Assembly (NCBI GenBank): GCA_964370735.1
Contig: CAYJLC010000050.1
Coordinates: 1 to 14,012 of the forward strand
Direction: 5' to 3'
Length of the DNA stretch: 14,012 nucleotides
Source of the DNA: CAYJLC01 sp964370735
Lineage (GTDB): Bacteria > Bacillota > Clostridia > Oscillospirales > Butyricicoccaceae
Shown here: in pieces, positions 6,817 through 13,683 of the stretch
Numbering within the stretch: position 1 is the stretch's first letter
Layout: the number at the start of each line of letters is the position of its first letter
Position numbers and translations under genes: made by a program
The notes under the pieces: generated by a model
Database searches by the model: none
What the model was told of the DNA's origin: nothing
What the model saw: the letters and a program-made list of their open reading frames with translations, nothing else

Positions 6817-6822
6817 ATTATA
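6817..6822 (-). promoter_or_regulatory. Probable -10 box for rsmA
   Basis: A perfect TATAAT on the minus strand about 50 nt before the rsmA start. No good -35 box lies at the right distance, so the call rests on the -10 only. Confidence 0.4.
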
Positions 6823-6913
6823 CTACAAAATAGTTTTTTAAATATGTATATTTTGTAAATCTTATTATAAATACACATAAATTAAGTCGACTTATAAAAA
6901 GCCGACTATAAAT

Positions 6914-7939
6914 TTATTTTAAAACGTAAACTTTTGCTTGCTTTACACCAAACAAAATGCACTCTCTATGTGTATTAAAGAATAAATCTATTTTATTACC
7001 TTTAATACCTCCACCAACATCTTCAGCCGTAGCCACACCATAAATCCAAGATGTGCCATCAGCCGATGTTATATAAAGTTTTGAACCTAAAGGTATAACC
7101 CTAGGATCAACTGCAATAGCTCCTACCCTAGCAGTGCTACCAGTTGCAGTAATTTTGTTATATTGAAGTTCCGTAGTATATGCAGTTGCGGAAACATCAA
7201 TAACTTTTTCATATTCAAGTGTGCCATAAGAAGTAGTAATAACACCATCTTCAATTACAACACCAATATTCGGATTAAAAGTACCATGTTCTATAACTTG
7301 ACTAACAGGTTCAATGGTCATTTTCTCTTCTACCAAAACATTAGATACTAGTTTTCCATCATAATAAATTTGCTCATAAGTAAGTATTTTTTCACCATGC
7401 TGGCCCTCTGTAACAACTTCGCTCTCACCATATTCTAGTGACATAGTTTCTACATTTTTAGTTTCAAAATATACTTGCATAGTTTCGTTAGTAGTTGTTT
7501 TTTCTACCTCTATAATATCGATAGTAGTTCCAACACCAACTAGTGTGTCCATTTGCATATTAATAATATCATTATTATCAATTTCAATACCAGCTTCTTC
7601 TAAAACACCTGAAACTGTATTTTCATCTGTATAGATTTCATATACACTTCCCGATATTTCTATATTTACAGGGTATAAATCATTAACAAAAACCGTTAAA
7701 TCTCCATCGATTATTTCTGAATCGATTTCAATATTTTCATTAAAAAATAATGTTGATTGCTCTAAAACTTCTTCTTCTGTTAAGTCATTCATACTTTTAA
7801 TAATATCAATACTATTTTCATATTTAATAATATAAGTATTTAAGTTTAACATTGCAAATAATGCTAAAGTAACCACGCCAAAGATTAAAACACCAATTGG
7901 TATTAATCTCTTTCCTGTAAAATTAAATTCTTTTTTCAT
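6914..7939 (-). CDS. Membrane-anchored G5 and 3D domain protein, YabE-like
   Basis: Probable cell-wall lytic or remodelling protein, 341 aa. With the chosen start, one hydrophobic segment (about 12-33) anchors the N-terminus and the rest is outside. A DUF348-type segment (about 83-130, with VLEEAGIEI) is followed by a G5 domain (about 144-220). A C-terminal 3D domain (about 245-341) carries its three conserved aspartates near 278 (AVDPRVIPLG), 307 (AEDVGGG) and 318 (KIDLFF). The 3D domain is the double-psi barrel of the MltA/resuscitation-factor type, thought to cut the glycan strand. The frame opens at 7963, but ATG 7939 has GGAGG at four bases, whereas the first ATG has no ribosome site. 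In Bacillus yabE also lies next to the ksgA region. Only one DUF348 segment is clear, fewer than in Bacillus YabE. Confidence 0.9.
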   Translation of the reverse strand: MKKEFNFTGKRLIPIGVLIFGVVTLALFAMLNLNTYIIKYENSIDIIKSMNDLTEEEVLEQSTLFFNENIEIDSEIIDGDLTVFVNDLYPVNIEISGSVYEIYTDENTVSGVLEEAGIEIDNNDIINMQMDTLVGVGTTIDIIEVEKTTTNETMQVYFETKNVETMSLEYGESEVVTEGQHGEKILTYEQIYYDGKLVSNVLVEEKMTIEPVSQVIEHGTFNPNIGVVIEDGVITTSYGTLEYEKVIDVSATAYTTELQYNKITATGSTARVGAIAVDPRVIPLGSKLYITSADGTSWIYGVATAEDVGGGIKGNKIDLFFNTHRECILFGVKQAKVYVLK

Positions 7940-8001
7940 AAATCCTCCAAATGTAAATTTCATGTATAAGCCATAATCAATTATATTCTTATATGCTTTT
8001 T

Positions 8002-8007
8002 ATTATA
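8002..8007 (-). promoter_or_regulatory. Probable -10 box for the YabE-like gene
   Basis: Minus-strand TATAAT preceded by TG, about 63 bp upstream of ATG 7939. The -35 region (TCTTTG at 17 bp) is poor. Confidence 0.35.
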
Positions 8008-8037
8008 CATCAAATTAAAAATTTCAAAGAGATTCGT

Positions 8038-8688
8038 TTACGTTTTATTTTCTGGGGCAAGTGTTATATCAAGCCCAATTGTTTCAGCCCATTTATTTAC
8101 ACCTGGGTCTGATTCATATTCTGCAAGTGCCATCTCACCGGTCGATGTGTTAATATGAAAGCATAAACTAGCCTCATTTCCTACTATCGACTGTGCATCT
8201 TCAAAAGTTGCTGTCACTCCAGTTCCAGTTAAGTCAACACCAGTTTTCGTAGCTCCTAACATTTCAAAAATAGTATTATTAAAATGGTCTAAATCTTTCG
8301 GTGCAAAAACTTTTAGTTCTTCACCATTATACTCTTTATCAACATTAAATATAGAAATTCTAGCATAGGCTTCGCCCGATGTTTTTGCTTGCCTAATATG
8401 AATTTTCCCACCATAAGCTTCTGGGTCTGAATTATTATTCTTTCCACCTGTTGCCCATAAAATTTCAATAATATGTCCCGGAGGAACATCACTTTTTGGA
8501 TCTGCTATTGCAATAGTTACTGCATCAACAATTGCAGTTGCTGCCCTTAAATCATTTGATTCTCTTGCGTCTTCTACAAATTTCAAATAAGTTGGTGTTA
8601 TAACTGCTGCTAAAATCGCTATAATAGCAATAACAATAATTAATTCTACCATAGTAAAACCTTTATTGCGCTTTTTTATCACGCCCAT
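8038..8688 (-). CDS. Type IV pilin-like / prepilin-type cleavage protein
   Basis: 216 aa. The N-terminus is a class III prepilin signal: a short basic leader (KKRNKG), then the cleavage point G10|F11 and the hydrophobic helix FTMVELIIVIAIIAILAAVI. Glutamate at mature position 5 is present, as needed for pilus assembly. The rest is a globular domain of about 180 residues with no family I recognise; it contains two cysteines at most and no clear disulfide loop. Such proteins are exported, cut by a PilD-type peptidase and built into type IV pili or pseudopili. No pilus assembly genes are in the window, so it is either an orphan pilin or works with a distant cluster. The ribosome site is weak, but the promoter is perfect. 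Confidence 0.85.
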   Translation of the reverse strand: MGVIKKRNKGFTMVELIIVIAIIAILAAVITPTYLKFVEDARESNDLRAATAIVDAVTIAIADPKSDVPPGHIIEILWATGGKNNNSDPEAYGGKIHIRQAKTSGEAYARISIFNVDKEYNGEELKVFAPKDLDHFNNTIFEMLGATKTGVDLTGTGVTATFEDAQSIVGNEASLCFHINTSTGEMALAEYESDPGVNKWAETIGLDITLAPENKT

Positions 8689-8723
8689 TCTTTTACCACA
8701 TCCTCTAATTCAATATACCTTAT

Positions 8724-8752
8724 ATTATATCAAAAATATTCATTTTTGTCAA
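8724..8752 (-). promoter_or_regulatory. Perfect consensus promoter of the pilin-like gene
   Basis: TTGACA (8747-8752), 17 bp, TATAAT (8724-8729) on the minus strand, an exact match to the sigma-A consensus. The leader to ATG 8688 is about 30 nt. Strong constitutive transcription would be expected unless repressed. Confidence 0.85.
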
Positions 8753-8809
8753 TATTTGAATAAATTGTCGATAAAAGTCACTTTCAAACTTTAAAATAGT
8801 GCATAAAAA

Positions 8810-8836
8810 TGGACCCCACGCAAAAGCAGGAGTCCA
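8810..8836 (-). terminator. Terminator at the element/chromosome boundary
   Basis: On the minus strand TGGACTCC pairs with GGGGTCCA (one G-T pair) around an 11-nt loop, followed directly by TTTTTATG. It would stop transcripts coming from int before they reach the pilin-like gene. The stretch 8837-8960 between it and the integrase end has no gene. Confidence 0.6.
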
Positions 8837-8964
8837 CCTTGAAAATTAACTCTTTGAGAAAAGTTTTTCAAAATTAAAACCTATTGAAACATTAAATGTA
8901 TACTCAAATATTTTCTAATGTATTTAAGACTTTGACAATGCTTTAATTTTGCAATTATAACCTG

Positions 8965-9025
8965 TGTGACATTTATGTGACTTCAAATTTTATTGCTATT
9001 TACTGTATTAATTGACAGTATAGCA
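8965..9025. other. Candidate recombination (att) site beside int
   Basis: Just past the int stop, ACTGT (9002-9006) and ACAGT (9015-9019) form an inverted repeat around an 8-bp spacer, and TGCTAT/ATAGCA (8994-8999, 9020-9025) extends it. This is the layout of a tyrosine recombinase core site. Two direct TGTGAC repeats (8965-8970, 8976-8981), one helical turn apart, could be arm sites. The other element end is not in the window, so no duplicated core can be shown. The hairpin could instead be a terminator, although no good T-run follows it. Confidence 0.35.
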
Positions 9026-9041
9026 CTAATAATTATAAAAG

Positions 9042-10352
9042 TCAACTTTCAACTTCATTTTCAACAGTTTCAAGTAGTGCATCATAAACCTGTGCCTTTG
9101 ATAAAACCACTTCCTCATCAGTATGTGTATATGTATTAAGTAGCGTTTGAACTCCGTGCCCTGCTATCTTTGCAACCTCAGTAGGATTTACTCCCATTTC
9201 CAACATATGGCTTAATGCACTATGACGTAGTTTATGAAATGAAATTCTTGGTAAATCATTCTTTTCTAAGAACTCCACAAACCAATTACTTATTGGGTCA
9301 GGAAACAGCAAACCGCCAAACTTTGCATTTTTAGTGTTTCGCAGACTAATAAACAACAAGTCAGGTTTTTCTATTGTTATGTCAGGACAGTCAAACAACT
9401 CATCAATTAGTTTATAGTATTCCTCTATAATAGGTATAAGTTTTTCATTAATTCCAACAACTCTATCTTCCTTTGTTTTTGTATAATCAGACATATATAT
9501 TTTATCGAGTGATGTGTATAGGACTTCGTGTTTAATTTCAATTCGCTTACGAACCAAGTCTATATCACTTCTGTGAAGACCGATTATTTCCCCACGTCTT
9601 GCACCAGTAAGAACAGCAAGATATATTATTAGCTTATACTTAAATACTGCAACTCTTTCTTTCGCAATAGTTGATTGTTGAAACCTACCGCTTTTTTCTT
9701 TTTTATCGATGATTTCCATTTCATAGTCAATGTATGCGTTTAATTTCTTCAAAAGCAATGCTAATTGCTCTTTATTATACCAGTTTGCCTCTGCGGATTT
9801 CACTCTAGGTATTTTATAATTCTCCATTGGGTTTACGTCAATTATTCCCCAATCTTTAGCAGTGTTAAGCATTCCCTTTAATGCATAAAGTATATCTTTA
9901 ACAGTACTGCTTGCATACGGAGTCTTCTTGGTTTTATTCACCCTTGCACCTGGGGTTTTAAGGAAAGTTCTAAAGGCATTGATAGCCATTACATCTATTG
10001 AACTAACTTTTACTTCTCCAAAGTATGGAATAATATTATTATTGATATGATTATAATAGTTTTGATAAGTTTTAGCTTCTTTTGAGCTTTGCACTTCTTC
10101 TAAATATCTCTCAGCAAGTTGCTCAATAGTCATGTTCATTTTCTCACTTCTTGTAAGAACTAAACCATCAACTGTACCTGTTTCCCTTAATTTACGCTCC
10201 AGTAAGTCTGCCATTTGTTGTGCTTGTCGTTTTGAATCAACATAAATCATTTTTGTTTTTCGGCTACCCATCATATCACGCATAAACACTCTATATTGAT
10301 GTCTAAACTCTTCATATTCAGGTAGTTTTTTTACAAATTCTATGCTCGCCAT
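9042..10352 (-). CDS. Site-specific tyrosine recombinase / integrase
   Basis: Catalyses integration and, with an excisionase, excision of the element through a 3'-phosphotyrosine intermediate. It is 436 aa, slightly longer than Tn916 Int. A basic N-terminal arm-binding region (about 1-65) is followed by a SAM-like core-binding domain (about 75-175) and the catalytic domain (about 190-420). All catalytic residues are visible: R252 in TGARRGE, a lysine near 294 in TKTKEDR, H373 and R376 in HKLRHS, H399 in AGHG, and the nucleophile Y408 in NTYTH. The enzyme therefore looks active. ATG 10352 follows GGAAAGG. The xis-like gene lies 68 bp upstream in the same orientation, the Tn916 xis-int order. 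Confidence 0.95.
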   Translation of the reverse strand: MASIEFVKKLPEYEEFRHQYRVFMRDMMGSRKTKMIYVDSKRQAQQMADLLERKLRETGTVDGLVLTRSEKMNMTIEQLAERYLEEVQSSKEAKTYQNYYNHINNNIIPYFGEVKVSSIDVMAINAFRTFLKTPGARVNKTKKTPYASSTVKDILYALKGMLNTAKDWGIIDVNPMENYKIPRVKSAEANWYNKEQLALLLKKLNAYIDYEMEIIDKKEKSGRFQQSTIAKERVAVFKYKLIIYLAVLTGARRGEIIGLHRSDIDLVRKRIEIKHEVLYTSLDKIYMSDYTKTKEDRVVGINEKLIPIIEEYYKLIDELFDCPDITIEKPDLLFISLRNTKNAKFGGLLFPDPISNWFVEFLEKNDLPRISFHKLRHSALSHMLEMGVNPTEVAKIAGHGVQTLLNTYTHTDEEVVLSKAQVYDALLETVENEVES

Positions 10353-10378
10353 ATTATTTTCCTTTCCTTGTCTGATTA

Positions 10379-10411
10379 GCGAATAAATCCTATGCTATAA
10401 AACTTATTCGC
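10379..10411. promoter_or_regulatory. Inverted repeat between xis and int
   Basis: GCGAATAA (10379-10386) and TTATTCGC (10404-10411) are perfect inverted arms 17 bp apart in the 68-bp gap between the two genes. It may be a protein binding site or a small hairpin that tunes int expression. There is no T-run, so it is not a terminator. Confidence 0.5.
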
Positions 10412-10420
10412 ATACAGATT

Positions 10421-10612
10421 TTACCATAGTTTACTGTTTTTCTGCTCTTGTTTATCAATCCACTTATCAAGTTGTTTTTTAGTAAATAAGAACTTACCGA
10501 CCCCACCATAATTAGATATCTTACCTGTTCTTACAAGTTTTCTAATTGTATACTGCGATATGCCTAAGTATATACTCGCCTCACTTACTGTAATTCCTGT
10601 TTCCTTGTTCAT
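10421..10612 (-). CDS. Excisionase-like helix-turn-helix protein
   Basis: 63 aa, the length and shape of Tn916-type excisionases and other MerR-like winged HTH proteins of the helix-turn-helix 17 family. VSEASIYLGISQYTIRKLVRTGKI (residues 9-32) is the recognition helix-turn-helix. GGVGKFLFTKKQLDKWI follows as the usual wing and last helix, and the tail is basic. Such proteins bend DNA at the element ends and push the integrase towards excision. ATG 10612 is preceded by AAGGAGG at nine bases. An inverted repeat overlaps this ribosome site. The place directly upstream of int supports the role. Confidence 0.85.
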   Translation of the reverse strand: MNKETGITVSEASIYLGISQYTIRKLVRTGKISNYGGVGKFLFTKKQLDKWIDKQEQKNSKLW

Positions 10613-10625
10613 TATACAGTGCCTC

Positions 10626-10656
10626 CTTTCGATTAGATGCTTTATATACTCGAAAG
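10626..10656 (-). promoter_or_regulatory. Inverted repeat covering the xis ribosome site
   Basis: CTTTCGA and TCGAAAG (10626-10632, 10650-10656) are 7-bp arms, and one of them contains half of the AAAGGAGG ribosome site of xis. In the mRNA the hairpin would hide the ribosome site. This is a possible translational or protein-bound control of excision. Confidence 0.45.
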
Positions 10657-11214
10657 TTAGCTCGCTGATTTTGGGGTTTTTATTTTTCTCAACCAGTCAT
10701 ATATCTGTAACTGAATTTCTACCCCAACCCCAAATTTTACCTAATTATGAAAACGTGCAACTGTATCTTATTTTCACAACAAGCCTATATAACGCAACCG
10801 CTAAAAGGCTATTTTTCTCAATTCATATAAATAACACAAGCGATTTTCTACCACTTTACACTTATTTACCCTAACCCCTTGGATTTCCCCAAAATCTACC
10901 TTTAAGCCCCCGATTTTCACCTCTAAAACCACACTTTTTTATTCGAAAAATAATTTTATTTGAATAATTTGATTTTGAATAAAATACGTATAGGCGATTT
11001 TTGAATGAATAGCATTTATCAACTAGTCAAGGTGAAGCCTATAAACCAGACCAAAAGAGCAAAAAACCATAAAAGACACTTGAATTGTGGCAAGTATGGG
11101 AAGTTCTCAACTAGCCTTTACAAAGATTATTATTTCAATATAAAACTTAAAAATAAGCCGAATTTCCTAAAAAGACACACTGCACCCTAAGTCCTATGAT
11201 GTAGCGATTTTTGT

Positions 11215-11339
11215 GGAATTTTCCAACTGCATTCAAATAAACCCACTTTAGACTACTTGTGTTCCCACGCTTTTAGGATATCCGACAAGCATAATGATTT
11301 AGCGGAATTACACGACTGCATGAAACGAAACCCACCTTA
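11215..11339 (+). repeat. Pair of diverged 36-bp direct repeats
   Basis: 11215-11250 and 11304-11339 share GGAATT, ACTGCAT and AAACCCAC at identical spacing, with most other positions changed. They start 89 bp apart. Purpose unknown; binding sites are possible. Confidence 0.55.
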
Positions 11340-11367
11340 TACATATTACTTTTCAAGTGGTAGAAAA

Positions 11368-11415
11368 TAACAAACGGTGCAACTGCTTAAATCTCGCAAG
11401 TTGCACCGTTTGTTA
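11368..11415 (-). terminator. Terminator after the DUF3846 gene
   Basis: A perfect 17-bp stem (11368-11384 with 11399-11415) with a 14-nt loop, followed on the minus strand by TTTTCTA. It begins six bases past the stop codon at 11422. Confidence 0.75.
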
Positions 11416-11421
11416 TGCTGT

Positions 11422-11811
11422 TTATTCTGATAGATTTTCTAAAATCGTAATGACATTCCCAGAATATAGGAACGACTGCTTGTTCTTGTATTTTGCTAGA
11501 TAAACCTTAATCTGTTCCTCTGACAAGCTCGAAAAGTCGTCACTGTCATACGGTGCATCTACTATAATAAAATTACCGCTTATAACATCATAAACATTGC
11601 CTTCATCGTCATGCATAGCTCTGTTGAGAGGTAGCCCCTGTAATTTACCCTCGTCATTGCAAATGATTACCGCAGAATCATCAAAGGCTGATAACATTTG
11701 TATGCTTCCACCGACTTCCTTTTGCAGTGAAGCAAGTCCACTATCAATTTCTTTTTCATACGCTGATTTATCGGGTTCAACGCATACCACTTTTAAACGT
11801 GTATTTTTCAT
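11422..11811 (-). CDS. DUF3846 domain protein
   Basis: 129 aa. The pattern VCVEPDKSAYEKEIDSGLASLQ, then GGSIQ, then ICNDEGKLQGLPLNRAM and a GNVYDVISGNFIIV segment, followed by DSDDFSSLSEEQIKVYL, is that of DUF3846. These small acidic cytoplasmic proteins are found almost only in mobile elements and phages of Firmicutes and Actinobacteria and have no known biochemical role. The AAGGAG ribosome site starts within the stop codon of the 94-codon frame upstream, so the two form one operon. A strong terminator follows. The family call is from sequence recognition. Confidence 0.85.
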   Translation of the reverse strand: MKNTRLKVVCVEPDKSAYEKEIDSGLASLQKEVGGSIQMLSAFDDSAVIICNDEGKLQGLPLNRAMHDDEGNVYDVISGNFIIVDAPYDSDDFSSLSEEQIKVYLAKYKNKQSFLYSGNVITILENLSE

Positions 11812-11828
11812 AGTTAAAATTCTCTCCT

Positions 11829-12100
11829 TTACAGCACACCCAATTCTTTGAGTATCAGCACACAGTCTTTCATGCCTTGTACATACAGCCTACTTGCATT
11901 ATGCTCCCTACTCTCTCCGATTTCATACAGCACTTCCTCAACCATAATTTTTTCTTGCTTGGTTAAATTAGTCGTGAGCATTTCATCAATACGCTCTTGG
12001 CGAGCGTGTAGATACTCATACTCCTTGGTCTTTTTGAATTTCTCAAAGTCATCTTCTATCAGGTTATCAATAAACTCCTCCCAGACCTTGGTTATCCCAT
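11829..12100 (-). CDS. Small helical protein, start codon out of frame (possible pseudogene)
   Basis: An open frame of 94 codons (11829-12113) encodes a highly charged, helix-rich protein with blocks such as EFIDNLIEDDFEKFKK, KQEKIMVEEVLYEIGE and the end KDCVLILKELGVL. Small proteins of this look are common in Firmicutes mobile elements beside DUF3846, but I cannot name the family. The expected start is ATG 12098-12100, with GGGAGGG at six bases upstream, but that ATG is one base out of frame and meets TAA after two codons. One extra G in the following G-run would restore a protein of about 90 aa. Otherwise the first in-frame ATG is at 11981, giving a 50-aa protein without an evident ribosome site. 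A promoter lies at 12132-12160 and the DUF3846 gene follows in the same operon. Either a recent frameshift or a sequence error explains this. Confidence 0.6.
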
Positions 12101-12131
12101 TACTATCCCTCCCTTATTAAATTTGGTGGGG

Positions 12132-12160
12132 ATTGTAACGCAGAATTGCAATCATTGCAA
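12132..12160 (-). promoter_or_regulatory. Promoter of the DUF3846 operon
   Basis: Minus-strand TTGCAA (12155-12160) and TACAAT (12132-12137) with 17 bp between. ATTGCAA is repeated directly (12145-12151 and 12154-12160) across the -35 box, a possible regulator site. Confidence 0.6.
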
Positions 12161-12250
12161 GGCTTTTTTTACGTGAATTTGTGAATTTTATGTTTGAAAA
12201 AATCTCAACCAGTCTTGATTGTGTAAGGCAAAATAAGTGAATATACAAAA

Positions 12251-12289
12251 ATAAAAGCCACAGGAATTTTTAGTTCCTGTGGCTTTTAT
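12251..12289. terminator. Terminator, likely bidirectional
   Basis: A perfect 16-bp stem (12251-12266 with 12274-12289) and a 7-nt loop, with T-runs on both strands. On the minus strand it ends transcripts from the DUF3892 gene and insulates the DUF3846 operon. Confidence 0.7.
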
Positions 12290-12405
12290 TAATTTTGCAA
12301 AAAGCAACTCACCATATGCTATTGAGAATACCTACGTTATAATCTACGCAGTATAGTTTGTGGCAGAAACATATAGCTAAGTTCCACTATACTGTAGCAT
12401 TGGAA

Positions 12406-12684
12406 TTAATAACGAGGTAAATTTAGTAGGTTGTCAGATGTGCTCCAGTTAGGTGAAGAACGAACATACTTTTCACCATTTGTACTCAATGCAGGGATAA
12501 CCTCTGGGTAAGGTGAGATGTTTACTTTCACTGCCCCTGAATTTGATTTTACGAAATCATGTACGACATCCTTTTTATAGTATGATGAATTTCCATCACC
12601 TTCAAGATAGATTTCATCTATCTCCAGTAAACTTTGTGAACTCGCACAACCTGATTTCATTTTAATTTTTGTAGCATATATCAT
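12406..12684 (-). CDS. DUF3892 domain protein
   Basis: 92 aa. The C-terminal pattern GEKYVRSSPNWSTSDNLLNLPRY is the hallmark end of DUF3892 proteins (usually VRT....W.DNLLALPRF), and the middle part with VVHDFVKSNSGAVKVNI fits. Family members are small and soluble, occur widely and often sit in mobile or defence regions; their function is not known. AAGGAG lies upstream of ATG 12684. A perfect inverted repeat GCTGTA-A-TACAGC (12701-12713) lies just before the ribosome site. Downstream an imperfect inverted repeat (about 12344-12398) and then a good terminator follow. Confidence 0.8.
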   Translation of the reverse strand: MIYATKIKMKSGCASSQSLLEIDEIYLEGDGNSSYYKKDVVHDFVKSNSGAVKVNISPYPEVIPALSTNGEKYVRSSPNWSTSDNLLNLPRY

Positions 12685-12700
12685 TGATATGCTCCTTTCT

Positions 12701-12713
12701 GCTGTAATACAGC
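12701..12713. promoter_or_regulatory. Operator-like inverted repeat before the DUF3892 gene
   Basis: GCTGTA and TACAGC flank a single base, directly upstream of the AAGGAG site. It could be a repressor site; no partner is known. Confidence 0.35.
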
Positions 12714-12858
12714 TTATAATATATTACAAACAGAAAAAACTATATGTAGTGCCACCTTACAGCATCGCCACAATATATGCCACTTGATAAACCAAATATA
12801 ATATGATATAATTTAGATGATTACTTTTACCATACATTATTGGTAGACATCAACACAT

Positions 12859-12898
12859 ATAGCAATATTAAGCGATTGCACTCGCTTGGTATTGCTAT
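12859..12898 (+). terminator. Stem-loop with plus-strand T-run
   Basis: A 17-bp stem (12859-12875 with 12882-12898, with two G-T pairs) and a 6-nt loop, followed on the plus strand by TTGTTTTTTCT. As read it terminates plus-strand transcription, but it also lies 20 bp past the stop of the minus-strand 130-aa gene and probably ends that transcript, although with few Ts on that side. Confidence 0.55.
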
Positions 12899-12918
12899 TT
12901 GTTTTTTCTGATTTGTTC

Positions 12919-13311
12919 TTAGCCTTTACTTTTATCTTTTCTATGTTCGTTATCGACAATGATAATAAGTGTATTCGTTTCATCATTAAATTCTGGAATG
13001 AATTGAACAGCTCTAGTTAAAAAATCTATTCCTGTACGCTGAGATAAGTATTTCATAAAATCACGCATACTTATTCTGACCCAACCGTCTTTTGCTCTGT
13101 TTTCGAACTCATACGTTTGGATTTCTGGATTTTGTTCTTCTACCATTTTTACCCCAATTGCATTTGACTGTTCGTCAAATCCAATAAGAACTTTCTCGGG
13201 ATTACCAAGTATTGAACGTGCTCCAACATTAAACGCTAATCCTATAGAACTCAATGTAACTATAGGCATTCTATTTTTAATGAAACCGAAGTCAAAATTA
13301 AAACCATCCAT
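12919..13311 (-). CDS. Unrecognised 130-aa protein of the element
   Basis: The frame is open to 13473, but AAGGAGG five bases before ATG 13311 and a perfect promoter at 13360-13388 inside the longer frame settle the start. The protein begins MDGFNFDFGFIKNRMP and is soluble, with no membrane segment. It looks like one compact domain: hydrophobic strands around LIGFDEQSNAIGVKMV, then YEFENRAKDGWVRISMRDFMKYLSQRTGID, and a last strand NTLIIIVD before a charged tail. I know similar small proteins in clostridial islands only as hypothetical proteins and do not assign a function. It forms its own transcription unit between the DUF3892 gene and the MmeI-like gene. Confidence 0.8.
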   Translation of the reverse strand: MDGFNFDFGFIKNRMPIVTLSSIGLAFNVGARSILGNPEKVLIGFDEQSNAIGVKMVEEQNPEIQTYEFENRAKDGWVRISMRDFMKYLSQRTGIDFLTRAVQFIPEFNDETNTLIIIVDNEHRKDKSKG

Positions 13312-13359
13312 AAAGTCCTCCTTATGCGAAACAATGTAGATCATGTTTCTATAGATAAT

Positions 13360-13388
13360 ATAATAGCACAAACGAAATTTATTGTCAA
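13360..13388 (-). promoter_or_regulatory. Promoter of the 130-aa gene
   Basis: TTGACA (13383-13388), 17 bp, TATTAT (13360-13365) on the minus strand. The leader is about 45 nt. The rest of 13389-13622 shows nothing further that I can name. Confidence 0.8.
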
Positions 13389-13622
13389 GTATATAAAACA
13401 AGAAACGCACAAAAAATACGATGAACAGGCAACGCCATGCGTCGAATGAAATCAAAGCGCGTAATAATCGCACGCAAAATACATGTTATTTTTAAAGAAA
13501 CGTAAAGCTTAATCCAATTTCATATTAAATATCTTAACAAAGCAACATGTAATACAAACTCGTTTGTAAGTGACAAGAAAGATGTTATTATGCAATTTTT
13601 CACATAATCAAAATTATAATGC

Positions 13623-13668
13623 AAAAAACAGAAGCCGTATTTTGTTAAAAATATGGCTTCTGTTTTTT
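13623..13668. terminator. Strong terminator after the MmeI-like gene
   Basis: A 21-bp stem with one G-T pair (13623-13643 with 13648-13668) around a 4-nt loop, with A- and T-runs as its base, so it works on both strands. It lies 15 bp past the stop codon at 13684. Confidence 0.8.
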
Positions 13669-13683
13669 ATATGTGTTGAAGCT

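Larger units (their letters stand above)
10613..11367. other. About 750 bp without a gene upstream of xis
   Basis: No convincing frame is found on either strand. Several degenerate motifs recur: AGCGATTTT or AGGCGATTTTT near 10833, 10993 and 11203; TTTTTCTCAA followed by CATATA near 10685 and 10813; and TTTTCTACCACTT near 10841, inverted as AAGTGGTAGAAAA near 11355. A diverged direct repeat of 36 bp begins GGAATT and ends AACCCAC.TTA (11215-11250 and 11304-11339). The minus strand has several runs of four or five G. The stretch may hold recombinase arm sites, a transfer origin or a control region; none can be named. Confidence 0.5.

Noticed and set aside
6883..6908. Terminator after the YabE-like gene
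   Set aside because: Only a 5-bp AGTCG/CGACT stem or a small palindrome can be formed, with a weak T-run; not called as a feature.
8764..9041. tRNA gene as the integration target
   Set aside because: No tRNA cloverleaf or TTCGA-type arm was found next to int.
10730..10920. G-quadruplex on the minus strand
   Set aside because: G-runs are present but most loops exceed the usual length; not strong enough to call.
11005..11190. 61-codon plus-strand frame in the non-coding part of the element
   Set aside because: No ribosome site, low-complexity lysine/asparagine-rich translation, opposite to all neighbours, no recognisable family.
13312..13473. N-terminal extension of the 130-aa protein up to 13473
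   Set aside because: A consensus promoter lies inside it and the strong ribosome site precedes the inner ATG at 13311.
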